Origin: Spirochaetota bacterium
Lineage (GTDB): Bacteria; Spirochaetota; UBA4802; JAKQUI01
Assembly: GCA_029562645.1 (NCBI GenBank)
Contig: JAKQUI010000036.1
Coordinates: 124,001-188,000, forward strand
Reading direction: 5' to 3'
DNA: 64,000 nucleotides
The notes beneath the pieces were generated by a model. The model saw only the letters and a program-made list of their open reading frames with translations, did not search any database and had not been told where the DNA came from. A program made the translations under genes and the position numbers. Positions 36,819 to 46,187 of the stretch are shown piece after piece (position 1 is the first letter of the stretch; the number at the start of each line of letters is the position of its first letter).

Positions 36819-37592
36819 CTACCCGAGCAACCACGATATTCCCTTGGTGATGTAAAAAACCGCGATAGTGATCACCGCGAGCGAGAAGATCGTCTTGACG
36901 ATCCGCTCCGGCATAAAGCGGGAAAGATAGACGCCGATCTGCGCGCCGATGACCACCCCCGTGCCCGTGAACAGCCACAGCTCCCAGATGATGAGGCCCG
37001 CGTGAAGGTTGAGGATGGTGATGATCCAATCGCCCGTCGCCTCGATGAGAATGGCGGTCGCGTTCGCTCGTTTCGTTTTCAGACGAAGGCCCCGCTCGAG
37101 CATCGGCTGCGAGATCTCGCAGATCCCCGTTCCGGTCGTTGCGGAAAAGAGGCCCGCGATGGGCGGCACCCACATGTAGCCGTAGATGTCCTCCACCGGA
37201 ATCGTGTCCCGCGTCCCGAAGCTCATCCGGACGGCGTTGAAGAGCTGCACGGAGGCCAGGCCGAAAATGACCGTTCCCAGCAGCAGCTTGAGCAGGTTCT
37301 CGTTCACCACCAGCAGCGCGTGGTTACCCACGACCACGCCGGGGATGATGAGCATGATCATGGTGAACGCCACGGGCAGGTCCACCATCCGGTAATAGAG
37401 ATAGCGGAGGGCCCCGCTCGTCATCCCGATCGTTTCCGTGGCGATCCCGGTGGCCACGGCGTTCGGAATCGGGATGTTGAGGAAAATATTGTAGATCGGC
37501 TGGAAGAGCACCCCGCCGGAAAACCCCGAGGAATTCGCCAGAATAGCCACCACGATGGCGATGGGAAACATGTACCAGTATTCGAAACTCAT
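36819..37592 (-). CDS. TauE/SafE family permease
   Basis: 257 residues with eight or so membrane helices in two homologous halves. Typical sequence: [18 protein letters not shown] and [20 protein letters not shown] in the first half, [19 protein letters not shown] in the second. Family members export or import sulfur-containing organic anions. Here the gene is wedged between a HAMP protein (4-base overlap) and a 7TM-MCP, suggesting a transporter-linked sensing role. Confidence 0.88.
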   Translation of the reverse strand: MSFEYWYMFPIAIVVAILANSSGFSGGVLFQPIYNIFLNIPIPNAVATGIATETIGMTSGALRYLYYRMVDLPVAFTMIMLIIPGVVVGNHALLVVNENLLKLLLGTVIFGLASVQLFNAVRMSFGTRDTIPVEDIYGYMWVPPIAGLFSATTGTGICEISQPMLERGLRLKTKRANATAILIEATGDWIITILNLHAGLIIWELWLFTGTGVVIGAQIGVYLSRFMPERIVKTIFSLAVITIAVFYITKGISWLLG

Positions 37593-38395
37593 TGCGCGTC
37601 ACCGTCCCCGTGCGCCTCGTCGGCGAGGCGAATGGGCGGTTCGTCCTCGCCCGCAGGCGCGGCGGTATTCGCCTCGCCCGGAATGCGGTAGGTTTTATAC
37701 ATGTTCACGAACGACTGCAACGCCGCGAGGTCCTCGGACATCATGTCCATGAGCGACAGGACCTCCTTGACCAGCTTGATGATGCCGTCGAATTCCGAGC
37801 GTTTGATGCGGCGCTCCTCGATGATGCGCGTAGCGGCGCGGCTCACGACGATCGAGGTCATGAGCTCGTTGGCATAGTTGATCGTTTTCTGGTGGCGGTC
37901 GATCTCCTGGCGGATCTGCATGATCATGTCCTGCAGGTTCACGTTCATGTCGTTGATGAGCCGGCCGATCTGCCCGATCTCGTCCTCGGACATCACCGGC
38001 ACGGTCACCGTGAGATCGCCATCGGCGATCTTCTTCGTCGCGTCCACCATCCCGTCCATGGGCGAGACGATGTCCTTGGTGAAGAGGAAGAAGGCGCCCA
38101 CGATGCTCGCGGTCACGACGATCATAAACAGGATCATCCGATTGCGCAGGTCGCTGATGGGCTTGAAGATGACGTCCTCGTGAATGGACTGCCTGATGCG
38201 CTCCACCGTTCCCGCGGGGACGACCGACTTCACCTCCGCGAGATACCCGTCCCTGATCGCGTTGCGGAAACGCGGCGAGCTGAATTCGAGAATGATCTCC
38301 GCGCTCACCGAGAGCGACACGATCGAAATGAGCAGAAAATACAGGAGCAGCTTCTTCTTCAGGCGCGACATCTCGGTGACACGTTTGAATCCCAT
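37589..38395 (-). CDS. HAMP domain membrane protein without output domain
   Basis: 268 residues from the ATG at 38395 (38371 is an alternative; the frame is open upstream to 38512). TM1 about 14-36, a short periplasmic region of about 60 residues, TM2 about 95-115, then a HAMP domain (SPMDGMVDATKKIADGDLTV, SEDEIGQIGRLINDM) and a coiled coil of about 90 residues. There is no kinase, cyclase or MCP domain. First gene of a four-gene run with a permease and two MCP-like proteins; it may pass its signal to them through the coiled coil. Confidence 0.75.
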   Translation of the reverse strand: MGFKRVTEMSRLKKKLLLYFLLISIVSLSVSAEIILEFSSPRFRNAIRDGYLAEVKSVVPAGTVERIRQSIHEDVIFKPISDLRNRMILFMIVVTASIVGAFFLFTKDIVSPMDGMVDATKKIADGDLTVTVPVMSEDEIGQIGRLINDMNVNLQDMIMQIRQEIDRHQKTINYANELMTSIVVSRAATRIIEERRIKRSEFDGIIKLVKEVLSLMDMMSEDLAALQSFVNMYKTYRIPGEANTAAPAGEDEPPIRLADEAHGDGDAQ

Positions 38396-38547
38396 TCGCG
38401 GATCGCCTCGTCGGTTCATTTCCAAAGGCGTCCCGCAATGTCTCGTGGCGGACATGGGCGGGGCCCCGGCGCCCGGCAAGCATACCCCGACGGGGGCGAA
38501 TAAATCAAACATTTTTAGCGCGACGGCGAAGCGATGCGGGAAAAACT

Positions 38548-38896
38548 ATCCGGGGGGATCATAAGCCGAATTCTGTTTATGCAGCCATTTATCTTGGACG
38601 GCTGTTGCCAGCCGCCTCTTTGCAGCCTACCCGCAACCTCGGACGGGCCGTCCTCGATCGGTTGCTTATTTGGCCTTGCACCGGACGGGGTTTGCACTGC
38701 CGCCCTCCTCGCGGAGGACGCGGTGAGCTCTTACCTCGCCTTTTCACCCTTACCCCGTTGGGGGCGGTATGTTTTCTGTTGCACTTTCCATCGCCTTGCG
38801 GCGCCCGGGCGTTACCCGGCGTCCTGCCCTACGGTGTTCGGACTTTCCTCACCGCCTGCATGCGCAGGCAAGCGCGGCTGCTTGATCCCCCCGGAT
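38548..38896 (-). ncRNA. rnpB: RNase P RNA (class A)
   Basis: Minus-strand sequence has the conserved GAGGAAAGTCCG near the 5' end, CAGAAAACATACCG and GGTAAGGGTGAAA in the core, and GGCTGCATAAACAGAATTCGG at the 3' side. Ends are set by a perfect 14-bp P1 stem (38896-38883 with 38561-38548). Length about 349 nt. A -10-like TATGAT at 38907-38902 fits a start at the 5' end of P1. It is the catalytic RNA that removes tRNA 5' leaders. Confidence 0.95.
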
Positions 38897-38975
38897 AGGG
38901 AATCATATCTATAAAACCATTCGCGTTCGCTGAACGCATGAAACTGCAGTCAATCACATCGAACAAATACCGTAA

Positions 38976-39551
38976 TCATCGGTCCGGCAGGTAGCTCGAA
39001 AGGGCGCTGGTCCCGTATGTCCGCGAATCGATCATCCGCAAACGCCCCACATTATCGGGAAGCGTGTTTCGCGCAAAGTGCTGGACAACGATCCGTCCCC
39101 CTGGAGCAAGCACGGCGGCCTCGTCTAAAAAACCGAGAATCTCGCCGTACACGGACGCCTCACCGGCGTTTTTCGCGTAGGGAGGGTCGATAAACACGCA
39201 CTCGAATCGCATCCCCCGCTCGGCGCAATGACGGACGCACTGTGCGGCGTCCATGCGCATCGTGAGGCAGCCGTCCGCGAGACCCCATGCCCCCACCAGC
39301 CCGATGAGGTGCTCGTACCGCCGTCCGTCCCGTTCGTTCATGACGACCGGTCGGGCGTTGCGGCTGTATGCCTCGATGCCCATCTGGCCGGAGCAGGCGT
39401 ACAAATCGAGAAAGGCCTTCCCCGAAAGGTCCTCGCCCAGCATGGAAAAGAGCGCCCCTTTCAGTCGCTGCGGCGAGGTCTCGGCCCCGCCGTATCGCCG
39501 ATTGTCAAATGGAATGGCGCGGCCCTTCAGGCTGCCGGCGATCACCCGCAT
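38976..39551 (-). CDS. rsmD: 16S rRNA (guanine966-N2)-methyltransferase RsmD
   Basis: 191 residues. RsmD landmarks: RVIAGSLKGR at the N-terminus, TSPQRLKGALFSML, SAM motif DLYACSGQMGIEA (normally DLFAGSGxLGxEA, so a Cys replaces the first Gly), and catalytic FIDPPYAKN. It methylates G966 of 16S rRNA. Twelve bases separate its start from the DUF1858 gene, so the two are likely co-transcribed. Confidence 0.9.
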   Translation of the reverse strand: MRVIAGSLKGRAIPFDNRRYGGAETSPQRLKGALFSMLGEDLSGKAFLDLYACSGQMGIEAYSRNARPVVMNERDGRRYEHLIGLVGAWGLADGCLTMRMDAAQCVRHCAERGMRFECVFIDPPYAKNAGEASVYGEILGFLDEAAVLAPGGRIVVQHFARNTLPDNVGRLRMIDSRTYGTSALSSYLPDR

Positions 39552-39563
39552 CGTCGAACACGG

Positions 39564-39758
39564 TCATGACATCGCGGCATTGAGGTCGTCCAGCAGTTTT
39601 TTCAGGTCGAGCCCGTTGTTCACCGCCACGATGCGTATCGTGTCCTCCTTGAGCCCGCGACAGGAGGGGCAATCCAGCCGGTACTGCTGAAACACCTCAA
39701 CAACCCGCGGGCCCTTCTTTATCGCCTCTTCGACCGTTGTCGTTTCTTTGATCTTCAT
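39564..39758 (-). CDS. DUF1858 domain protein
   Basis: 64 residues, a whole DUF1858 domain: TTVEEAIKKGPRVVEVFQQY, then LDCPSCRGLKEDTI with two closely spaced cysteines. Such small domains occur in anaerobes alone or fused to disulfide reductases and are thought to be redox or cluster-related; the role is not known. Upstream of rsmD. Confidence 0.85.
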   Translation of the reverse strand: MKIKETTTVEEAIKKGPRVVEVFQQYRLDCPSCRGLKEDTIRIVAVNNGLDLKKLLDDLNAAMS

Positions 39759-39866
39759 TGAGCCTCGGTTTCAATATGCGCAAAAATCGGTCCATGACGA
39801 AAAAATCTTGCATTTTTTTAGCATGACTTCTAAGAGTGTCTATCAATTTTTCGTACGGGGTACATC

Positions 39867-40055
39867 ATGGCCAAATGCCAAGTTTGCGGTAAATCGGTTC
39901 AATTCGGAAACAACGTGAGCCACTCCAACAAGAAAACGTCGAAGGTGTGGCACGCCAACATCAAACGGATACGCATCGTCGACAACGGAAGCGTCAAGCG
40001 GACGTATGTGTGCACGCGCTGCATCCGCACGGGAAAGGTCACCAAGGCCAGCTGA
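39867..40055 (+). CDS. rpmB: 50S ribosomal protein L28
   Basis: 62 residues: MAKCQVCGKSVQFGNNVSHS, then WHANIKRIRI and CTRCIRTGKV. The two CxxC pairs mark the zinc-binding (C+) form of L28. Short intergenic region upstream and a strong terminator downstream suggest a single-gene unit. Confidence 0.96.
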   Translation: MAKCQVCGKSVQFGNNVSHSNKKTSKVWHANIKRIRIVDNGSVKRTYVCTRCIRTGKVTKAS

Positions 40056-40080
40056 CGAGCATCTCCGCCCACCGGCGGTC

Positions 40081-40125
40081 AACGCGAACCGATGCCGGAC
40101 CGTACTGGTTCGGCATTCGCGTTTT
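40081..40125 (+). terminator. Terminator of rpmB
   Basis: Long imperfect stem: AACGCGAA and GATGCCG pair with CGGCAT and TTCGCGTT, around a loop near 40098-40110, ending in TTTT. It begins 25 bases after the rpmB stop. Confidence 0.8.
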
Positions 40126-40156
40126 ACCGCCATGTGTCCATCCTCGCGAGGCGCCA

Positions 40157-41071
40157 TCACCCCTGCGCCGCTTGTAGTTCGCTTAGAAACCCGTCGATAC
40201 ACTCGTTAACCTGATCGTACAACTCGCGCATGATCAGGTGCCCGCTTTTCGGAAGGACGACCATTCGCTCCGGGACGAACCGTTCGCACCACTCACGCCC
40301 CGCGGACCATGGGAGCACACGGTTTTGCTCGCCCCAGATCACGCACGTCTTCGGAAAACCGGCCGGTTTCGCCATTCGATCGAGCTGGGCAAAGTCCGGA
40401 ATATTGCACAGGAGGTCGTACAGCACGCGCAGGTGCTCGGGATGCGCATAGCGGGCGCGCAGGTGGCCGATGAACGCCGGGTCGGGATCACCCGACTCCC
40501 CATACTGCATCGACGGTGAAATCTCGCGGGCGATGCGCCGAACGGCGGCATTCCCGGTCCATCGCGCAACGAGCCGCCGTACCATGGGATGACGGACGAT
40601 TGCCCGGTAAAGCGGCCCAAAGACGCCGGCGCTCAGGGTGCGCTCGGTGAGCACATTGCACAGCACCAGTCCCGCGACACGGTCGGGACACGAAAGCGCA
40701 TAGCGCACGGCCATGGCGCTCCCCACGCAGTTCCCGACCAGAACGGGACGCTCGAGAGAGAGGTGATCGATGCAGTCACGAACGAAACCTTCGTAGAACG
40801 ACAGCGTGTAGGATGTGCGCGGTCGGTCGGAATCGCCATAGCCGGGCAGGTCCACCGCAATGACCGCATGCGAACGGGAGAAGCGGGCGACCTGATAATC
40901 CCAAATCCGGTGATCGTTCCCGCCGTTGTGAAGGAAAAGGATGGGCGATCCGCTCCCGGCGCGGTGCAGGACGACCCGGCTTCCGTTCCAGTCGAATACG
41001 CTTCGCTCCATGGCCTGATCCCCATCGCGCGCCGTCTCCGATGGCGACGGACCGGCGGTCACCTTACCCAT
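40157..41071 (-). CDS. Alpha/beta hydrolase with cysteine at the nucleophile elbow
   Basis: Up to 304 residues (ATG at 41071, overlapping the Yip1 gene by 8 bases; an internal ATG at 41011 is also possible). Alpha/beta-hydrolase fold: oxyanion motif LFLHNGGNDH, VDLPGYGDSD, nucleophile elbow GNCVGSA, acid region VIWGEQNRVLP, and histidine in KSGHLIM. The elbow residue is Cys rather than the usual Ser, as in dienelactone hydrolases. Substrate unknown. Last of the sppA-Yip1-hydrolase overlap group. Confidence 0.82.
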   Translation of the reverse strand: MGKVTAGPSPSETARDGDQAMERSVFDWNGSRVVLHRAGSGSPILFLHNGGNDHRIWDYQVARFSRSHAVIAVDLPGYGDSDRPRTSYTLSFYEGFVRDCIDHLSLERPVLVGNCVGSAMAVRYALSCPDRVAGLVLCNVLTERTLSAGVFGPLYRAIVRHPMVRRLVARWTGNAAVRRIAREISPSMQYGESGDPDPAFIGHLRARYAHPEHLRVLYDLLCNIPDFAQLDRMAKPAGFPKTCVIWGEQNRVLPWSAGREWCERFVPERMVVLPKSGHLIMRELYDQVNECIDGFLSELQAAQG

Positions 41072-41666
41072 TTACCAACGCCACCATGAGCATGCCGATG
41101 AGCACCATCGCGAAGAACAGGGCGAGCCCCACGGCGACGATCGGCATCATGAATATCATGAGCGCGCGCGAGAACTTGATGCGGTGCAGCTCCGATATGG
41201 CCTGTATGATGATCAGCGACGACCACACCGCGAAGCCGAGCGAGAAAAACACGTAGAAAAAGCCCGGCGCGAACCCGAACACCGTGAACACCATCACCAG
41301 CGGCAGGAGGAAGAGGCGCGGCGAGAGCGAAAACATCACCACGTTCAGGATGGGGACGCCCCGCCCCTCGCAGCCCATGATCTGGCAGGAGAAGTCGAAG
41401 AGCGCGGACAATACTGCCACCTTGAGCGCCATGACCAGAAACGTGAATATCCAGCCATAGGTGAGCTTGACGAAGAAGAACTCGGTTTGCGCGCTCAGGA
41501 ACGACAGCGCGATGATCTCGCCGATGGCGACCGCGGCCATGACCGCTGCGCCGAGCGGGAGCGGACGCGGCTCGGCCCGCACGACGGCCTCGGCGAGGCG
41601 GCGCGGATCAAGCAGCGCGAACAGGTAATAGTCGAGCCAGGTGAGCGAGCGCAGCGTCTGTATCAT
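41064..41666 (-). CDS. Yip1 domain membrane protein
   Basis: 200 residues with five hydrophobic helices and the Yip1-family rhythm (WLDYYLFALLDPRRLAEAV at the start, GFAVWSSLIIIQAISELHRI near the end). Bacterial Yip1 proteins have no settled function. Its start overlaps sppA by four bases and its stop overlaps the hydrolase start, so all three are co-translated. Confidence 0.78.
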   Translation of the reverse strand: MIQTLRSLTWLDYYLFALLDPRRLAEAVVRAEPRPLPLGAAVMAAVAIGEIIALSFLSAQTEFFFVKLTYGWIFTFLVMALKVAVLSALFDFSCQIMGCEGRGVPILNVVMFSLSPRLFLLPLVMVFTVFGFAPGFFYVFFSLGFAVWSSLIIIQAISELHRIKFSRALMIFMMPIVAVGLALFFAMVLIGMLMVALVNG

Positions 41667-42616
41667 GGCAGGAACCGGTATTCGAGCAGATGGTGCTTCG
41701 GCAACGGCACCATGTCGTGCAGGGCCGGACGGCGGCCGATGGCGCCATCGACCGACATGAAGAGCTGCTCGATGGGGCTACGCACATCGTCGTACACCGG
41801 GGCGTCATCGGGAAGCTTGGCCATCTTGCGGGCCTTCTCCAGCGCCTCCTCGAAGCCGCCGATCCCGTCGATGAGCTTCGCGCCGAGCGCCGCCTCGCCC
41901 GTCATCACCCGTCCGTCCGCGACGGGCTCGATGTCCGAGATGGGCACATTGCGCCCGAGCGACACGTCCTTGAGGAAGCGCTTGTAGGTCGAATCGATCA
42001 TCTGCTGAAGGAGCAGCCGCTCGTCCTCGCCGAGATCGCGGAACGACGAGAGCAGGTCCTTGTACCGGCCGCTCTTGATCACCGTCATGCGGATGCCCAG
42101 CTTTTCGAAGAGCCCCTTGAGGTTCGGCGAAACCGCGATCACCCCGATGGAGCCGGTGAGCGTTCCGGGATTGGCCATGATAAACCCACAGGCCGACGCC
42201 GCGTAATAGCCGCCCGACGCGGCGACGTCCCCCATCGAGGCGACGAGCACCATGTTGCCCTTGCGCGCCTTCATGAGCTTTTGGAAGATCTCCTGCGTCG
42301 CGGCGACGGTCCCACCCGGCGAGTTGATGCGGACGACGATCGCCTTGATGCGCGAATCCGCCATGAGCTCGTCGAGCCGCTTCAACACGCTCTCGGCGCC
42401 CTGCCGCGGCATGAAGGGATTGTCCGCCGGCCCGGCAAACTCGATGGGACCGGAAATGCGGACGACGCCGACGCCGGGCGCGATCGACGAGGAGGAAATC
42501 GAGCGCACGCGTCGCGACGGAGACTGCATGGTGAGCGATATGTCGATGATGGCCAGGACGACGGCGAGCACCAGCAGCGCAAGAATGGACAAGAGAATCT
42601 TTCTGTTTCGATCCAT
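41663..42616 (-). CDS. sppA: Signal peptide peptidase SppA (S49 family)
   Basis: 317 residues, the short form. One N-terminal membrane helix (about 8-28), then the S49 domain: VVRINSPGG (oxyanion), nucleophile serine in MGDVAASGGYYAA, GTLTGSIGV, and the general-base lysine in VIKSGRYKD. It degrades cleaved signal peptides and membrane protein fragments at the inner membrane. First gene of a three-gene overlapping set. Confidence 0.93.
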   Translation of the reverse strand: MDRNRKILLSILALLVLAVVLAIIDISLTMQSPSRRVRSISSSSIAPGVGVVRISGPIEFAGPADNPFMPRQGAESVLKRLDELMADSRIKAIVVRINSPGGTVAATQEIFQKLMKARKGNMVLVASMGDVAASGGYYAASACGFIMANPGTLTGSIGVIAVSPNLKGLFEKLGIRMTVIKSGRYKDLLSSFRDLGEDERLLLQQMIDSTYKRFLKDVSLGRNVPISDIEPVADGRVMTGEAALGAKLIDGIGGFEEALEKARKMAKLPDDAPVYDDVRSPIEQLFMSVDGAIGRRPALHDMVPLPKHHLLEYRFLP

Positions 42617-42747
42617 GGAAGCTCCGATTGTGCATTGAATACGGCTACTGAACAGATGCCGCGATTATTAGCAAGGTTTTTTTCCCGAGCGGCCGCACGG
42701 CGAGATCACGCACTCAACGCATGCTGCGTTCCTGGCGCGGCATCCGC

Positions 42748-43227
42748 CTAGCGCATCGTTGCCCGCACCCACTCCATCCGCTCGATATCGAAGGTGCCCG
42801 TCACGCGATACTGCTCGCTCCCGGGGAGTCGCTCGACCGCCGCGATGATTTCACGCGCGCCGGAGCGGACCGACTCGCCCAGCGCGGCATGGGGCGGATT
42901 CACGTAGTACAGCCGCGGGCAGGGCGCGGCATCGTCGAGCAGCACCCGATAGGAGAACGACAGCGCCATGCCCTCGCGAAGCGCGCCCTTGACGACCCGC
43001 CGCACGACGAGCTCCATGACGACGTCCTCCCAGCACGCACGCGGGCCCATCTCCCGGCGAAACGTGCGCACGGAACGCACGGCGGCCGTGACGATGCCAT
43101 GCGCAGTGCGGACGATCGGCCCCTCGGGGGCGCGGCCCACGCGGGACGGCGCCGCTGCCGGGGGCGCGAGAACGCCCGTCGCGATCACTGACGCGGCAAG
43201 CGTTAGCATCAGCACATGCCGTGACAT
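42748..43227 (-). CDS. Secreted protein of unknown function
   Basis: 159 residues with a signal peptide (MSRHVLMLTLAASVIATGVLA). The mature domain has two cysteines (ACWEDV, APCPRLYY) and predicted beta strands; no family recognised. It lies 9 bases after the M64 peptidase gene and is probably co-transcribed, so it may be related to it. Confidence 0.65.
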   Translation of the reverse strand: MSRHVLMLTLAASVIATGVLAPPAAAPSRVGRAPEGPIVRTAHGIVTAAVRSVRTFRREMGPRACWEDVVMELVVRRVVKGALREGMALSFSYRVLLDDAAPCPRLYYVNPPHAALGESVRSGAREIIAAVERLPGSEQYRVTGTFDIERMEWVRATMR

Positions 43228-43236
43228 GGCCCGCGC

Positions 43237-44877
43237 CTACGGGAGCGCCGTGAGCTTTTCGTAGATATACCTCCCGCCCCTCCGGGTGAACTTGTAGAAC
43301 CAGTCGGTCGTCTCGAAGATCGGCAGGCCCAGGTACAGATCTCGCTTTTCGTCCCTGATGTAAATATAATTGCCGTCGCGCGAGATCTCGCGGAAACTGT
43401 TGACTGCGCCGCCGTCCTTGCGCGCCTCCCAGAGCGCGCCCGCGGTGTTCACGAACACGCCGCCCCGATACTTGAACTCTCGATTCGGCTGCGCCGCCGC
43501 TCCCTCGTCGCGTGCGCCCGCATCGCCGGCGCCGTCCTTCGAGGCGCCGTCATCGCCGCCCTCTGCGGCGCCGCTTTTCACGATACCCATGATCCGATCC
43601 CGAAACGCGGCGATATGCAGCTCATGAAAGGCGCCGGAGAGGGAACGCATCTTCGAGTTTTCATACGGACGAAAGAGGCCGCGCTCGCAATACTTTGCGC
43701 CCTCGAAGACCCCGGCGTCCGCGAACTTCCGCCACTTGACGCTGTCGCGCGAGGCGATCGTTGTCACGTTCGGCTCTGCGGGCTCCACGGAAACATCTCC
43801 GCACGGATACCCCTGGGAGCTGTACTCGTCGGCAAGGCCCGCGAAGGAGTGCCCCAGCTCGTGAAGGATGATGTCGATCATCCCGGACGCGCGGGCCGAG
43901 ACGGTCGCATAGTTCCCGCCGCCGCCGCCGTACCGTCCGTCGTTCACGAGAACGATCTTGATGTCCTGCGTGTCGGCCTGCAGGACGGAGTTGATGATGC
44001 GATCGGCGTGGGCCGTGTCCAGCCACAGCAATCGCGCGATATTGTTGCAATTGTAGTACGACCCGAAGGCGTTGTTCCGGCTGAAGGGCGTGCTCCAACC
44101 GGCGCCCGGCTCGGCGCTTGCGAGGTCCACGCGGTGGACGTTGAAGAACTTCTCGTGGCTTTTAAACGGCTCGTGCTTGAAGAGTTCGTTCGCGATGCGC
44201 TCGGCGTCGGCCTCCCAGAGCTTCATTTGCGACGCGGTGTAGCCGTCTCCCAGGAGGACGATGTCCACGCGCTCGGCGGGCGCGCCGGTGGAGCGGATCG
44301 TGGTCACGCGCGCCTCTCCCGCGCCGCGGACGGACTTAATGTTGATATCGCCCTGGTCCGCGGATTTCGCCGCTCCCTTCTTCGGCATCGCGCCGCTGGT
44401 GAGCAGCACGAGATCGAACTTCTTTCCGTTCCAGACCGGCTTGTGCACATGCACGGTCTCGATGGCGGGGTTGTCGGGAATGTTCGTGAGTATGGTGGAG
44501 TCGATCTCGATGATCTTGCCCGGGCCCGCGGGCCGCTTCTTCGCGCCGCCCTTCTCCAGGAAGTCGTCCACATGCAACTGGCGCGGATCGAGCATGGCGC
44601 GGCGATAGAGAACCTTCCCCCTGGCGTCCAGCGCCGTGACGACGATATGCCGCTCCGTGACGAACCCGTCGCCCTGCGACGCGCGCGCGGAGGGGACGTA
44701 GCTCTTACGCACCGTATTGGGCGCCTGGGAGGTCCGGATGCGCGGTTCCGCGCCGGCCGTTTTCTCGATGGGAAGCTCTATCTGCACCGAACGCGCGCGG
44801 GCGTCCGGCGAGAAAAAGAATGAGCCCAGGAGCGCTGCAAGCGCCATCGTACAAAGCGTTGTAATTCGTTTCATCAT
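43237..44877 (-). CDS. Secreted M64-family metallopeptidase
   Basis: 546 residues. Signal peptide (to about ARA, residue 29), then a beta-rich N-terminal region and a peptidase domain beginning VDIVLLGDGYTASQM. The zinc site is HELGHSFAGLADEY, the M64 pattern (HExxHxxxxxxDE) first described for an IgA-cleaving enzyme. A charged low-complexity segment (about 435-460) precedes a C-terminal beta domain. Substrate here is unknown. Confidence 0.88.
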   Translation of the reverse strand: MMKRITTLCTMALAALLGSFFFSPDARARSVQIELPIEKTAGAEPRIRTSQAPNTVRKSYVPSARASQGDGFVTERHIVVTALDARGKVLYRRAMLDPRQLHVDDFLEKGGAKKRPAGPGKIIEIDSTILTNIPDNPAIETVHVHKPVWNGKKFDLVLLTSGAMPKKGAAKSADQGDINIKSVRGAGEARVTTIRSTGAPAERVDIVLLGDGYTASQMKLWEADAERIANELFKHEPFKSHEKFFNVHRVDLASAEPGAGWSTPFSRNNAFGSYYNCNNIARLLWLDTAHADRIINSVLQADTQDIKIVLVNDGRYGGGGGNYATVSARASGMIDIILHELGHSFAGLADEYSSQGYPCGDVSVEPAEPNVTTIASRDSVKWRKFADAGVFEGAKYCERGLFRPYENSKMRSLSGAFHELHIAAFRDRIMGIVKSGAAEGGDDGASKDGAGDAGARDEGAAAQPNREFKYRGGVFVNTAGALWEARKDGGAVNSFREISRDGNYIYIRDEKRDLYLGLPIFETTDWFYKFTRRGGRYIYEKLTALP

Positions 44878-44921
44878 TGCGATCCTCCCCGTCGTGCGGC
44901 CTTGTATTCGCGCGGGACCGA

Positions 44922-46187
44922 TTATCCCGCGCGCTTCATGTCAATTGATTCGAGCAGCGCCTCGATGCGCGTGAAGGCGCCCTCCTCGCTGTAGGCGCGC
45001 GCGTCGGCGTGGTCCACGTCGATCATCACGGCGGGCACGCCGCACTCCCGCGTCACGCGATCGAGAAGGTCCATCTGCATGATCGAATACACCTTGCAGC
45101 TGCGGTTGCTCGCGAACACCACCCCGTCCACGCCCATCGTCCCGATCGCCGCGCGCATCGCCTCGAAGCGGAGCGCGAGCCCCTGCGGGCACACCGAGAA
45201 GTTCTGGATACGCGCCAGATAGCGCAGCGGATCTGCGCCATCGTACGGGAAAAGCTGGACCGAACCCTCCAGGCTTCCGATGCAATACGTGTACGAGGCG
45301 GCGATGAGGTTCACGCCCAGCGCGGCGAGCCGGGACGACATGCCGCTGAGCTGGTGCCACGGGGCGATATTGTCCCAGAGCAGCCGGTAGCGCTCGTCGG
45401 GGACGGGATAGCGCCCGTCGGCGATGGCGCCCTCGGTCTCGTCGGCGAGCAGGCGGAAATGCTCCGCCAGGGCTGGCGTCCCGCGCGCGGTGAGGATGGG
45501 CGCCATCTGCACGAATGAATCGAAGACGGTGATGCCCGAGGGCCGGTGCGCGGCAGCGCGCAGAAATCGCTTCCATTCGCGCATGGCGTCGCAGGAATGC
45601 CGCACCGCCTCGCGGACGCGCTCGATGTCGAAGCGCTGCCCGCTCAAGCGCTCGATCTCCCGGATGAGATCGCGGTACTGCGCCGCGATGTAGTCGGTAT
45701 CTCGATCGGACTGCGGGCCATAGCAGAAGGGAACGTCGACGATGAAATGCGGTACGCCCCATTCGCGTCGGTACACGTCGAACCACTTGACCAGGAGCGA
45801 GCAATTGTTGTTGTTCGACACCAGCAGGTGCGGCCGCGGGAGCCCGAAGGTGGGCGAGTCCTTCCCGCCGTCGAAGGCCGTTCCGATGTCGATGCGCGCA
45901 TAGGAACACAGGTCGGCCGAATAGCCGCGCTCCTCGGCCTTCTGGCACTGCACGGTCCCCACGCCCTTCCCCGCCGAGAGCGCGGCGTGGCTCTCCGGGA
46001 CCGCGTACGCCACGTTCTCGAAGCCCGCGAAGATCTCCGCGGGAACCACGATGGCGATCCATACGACGAATGCGCCCTCGTTCGCGCGCCGGTGCAGATC
46101 GAGGTACCCGTCGGCGATCATCCTGCTGAGCCGTCTGCCCGATTCGGTCTTCCGCCGCCCGCCCCCCGCCGCGCGTCCGTCCATCAT
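44922..46187 (-). CDS. 2-hydroxyacyl-CoA dehydratase-like subunit (HgdB/BcrC family)
   Basis: 421 residues. Resembles the dehydratase D-component/benzoyl-CoA reductase subunit family: GVPHFIVDVPFCYGP, YARIDIGTA, and three spaced cysteines (LCSYA, NNNCSLL, NRSCKVY) of the type that ligate a [4Fe-4S] cluster. Such enzymes dehydrate 2-hydroxyacyl-CoA or reduce aromatic CoA esters by radical chemistry. Its start overlaps the second homologue by four bases. The ATP-driven activator (archerase) gene is not nearby. Confidence 0.8.
   Translation of the reverse strand: MMDGRAAGGGRRKTESGRRLSRMIADGYLDLHRRANEGAFVVWIAIVVPAEIFAGFENVAYAVPESHAALSAGKGVGTVQCQKAEERGYSADLCSYARIDIGTAFDGGKDSPTFGLPRPHLLVSNNNNCSLLVKWFDVYRREWGVPHFIVDVPFCYGPQSDRDTDYIAAQYRDLIREIERLSGQRFDIERVREAVRHSCDAMREWKRFLRAAAHRPSGITVFDSFVQMAPILTARGTPALAEHFRLLADETEGAIADGRYPVPDERYRLLWDNIAPWHQLSGMSSRLAALGVNLIAASYTYCIGSLEGSVQLFPYDGADPLRYLARIQNFSVCPQGLALRFEAMRAAIGTMGVDGVVFASNRSCKVYSIMQMDLLDRVTRECGVPAVMIDVDHADARAYSEEGAFTRIEALLESIDMKRAG

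Noticed and set aside
38534-38914. Open frames of 126 and 97 codons
   Set aside because: They lie over RNase P RNA, which explains the conservation and structure.
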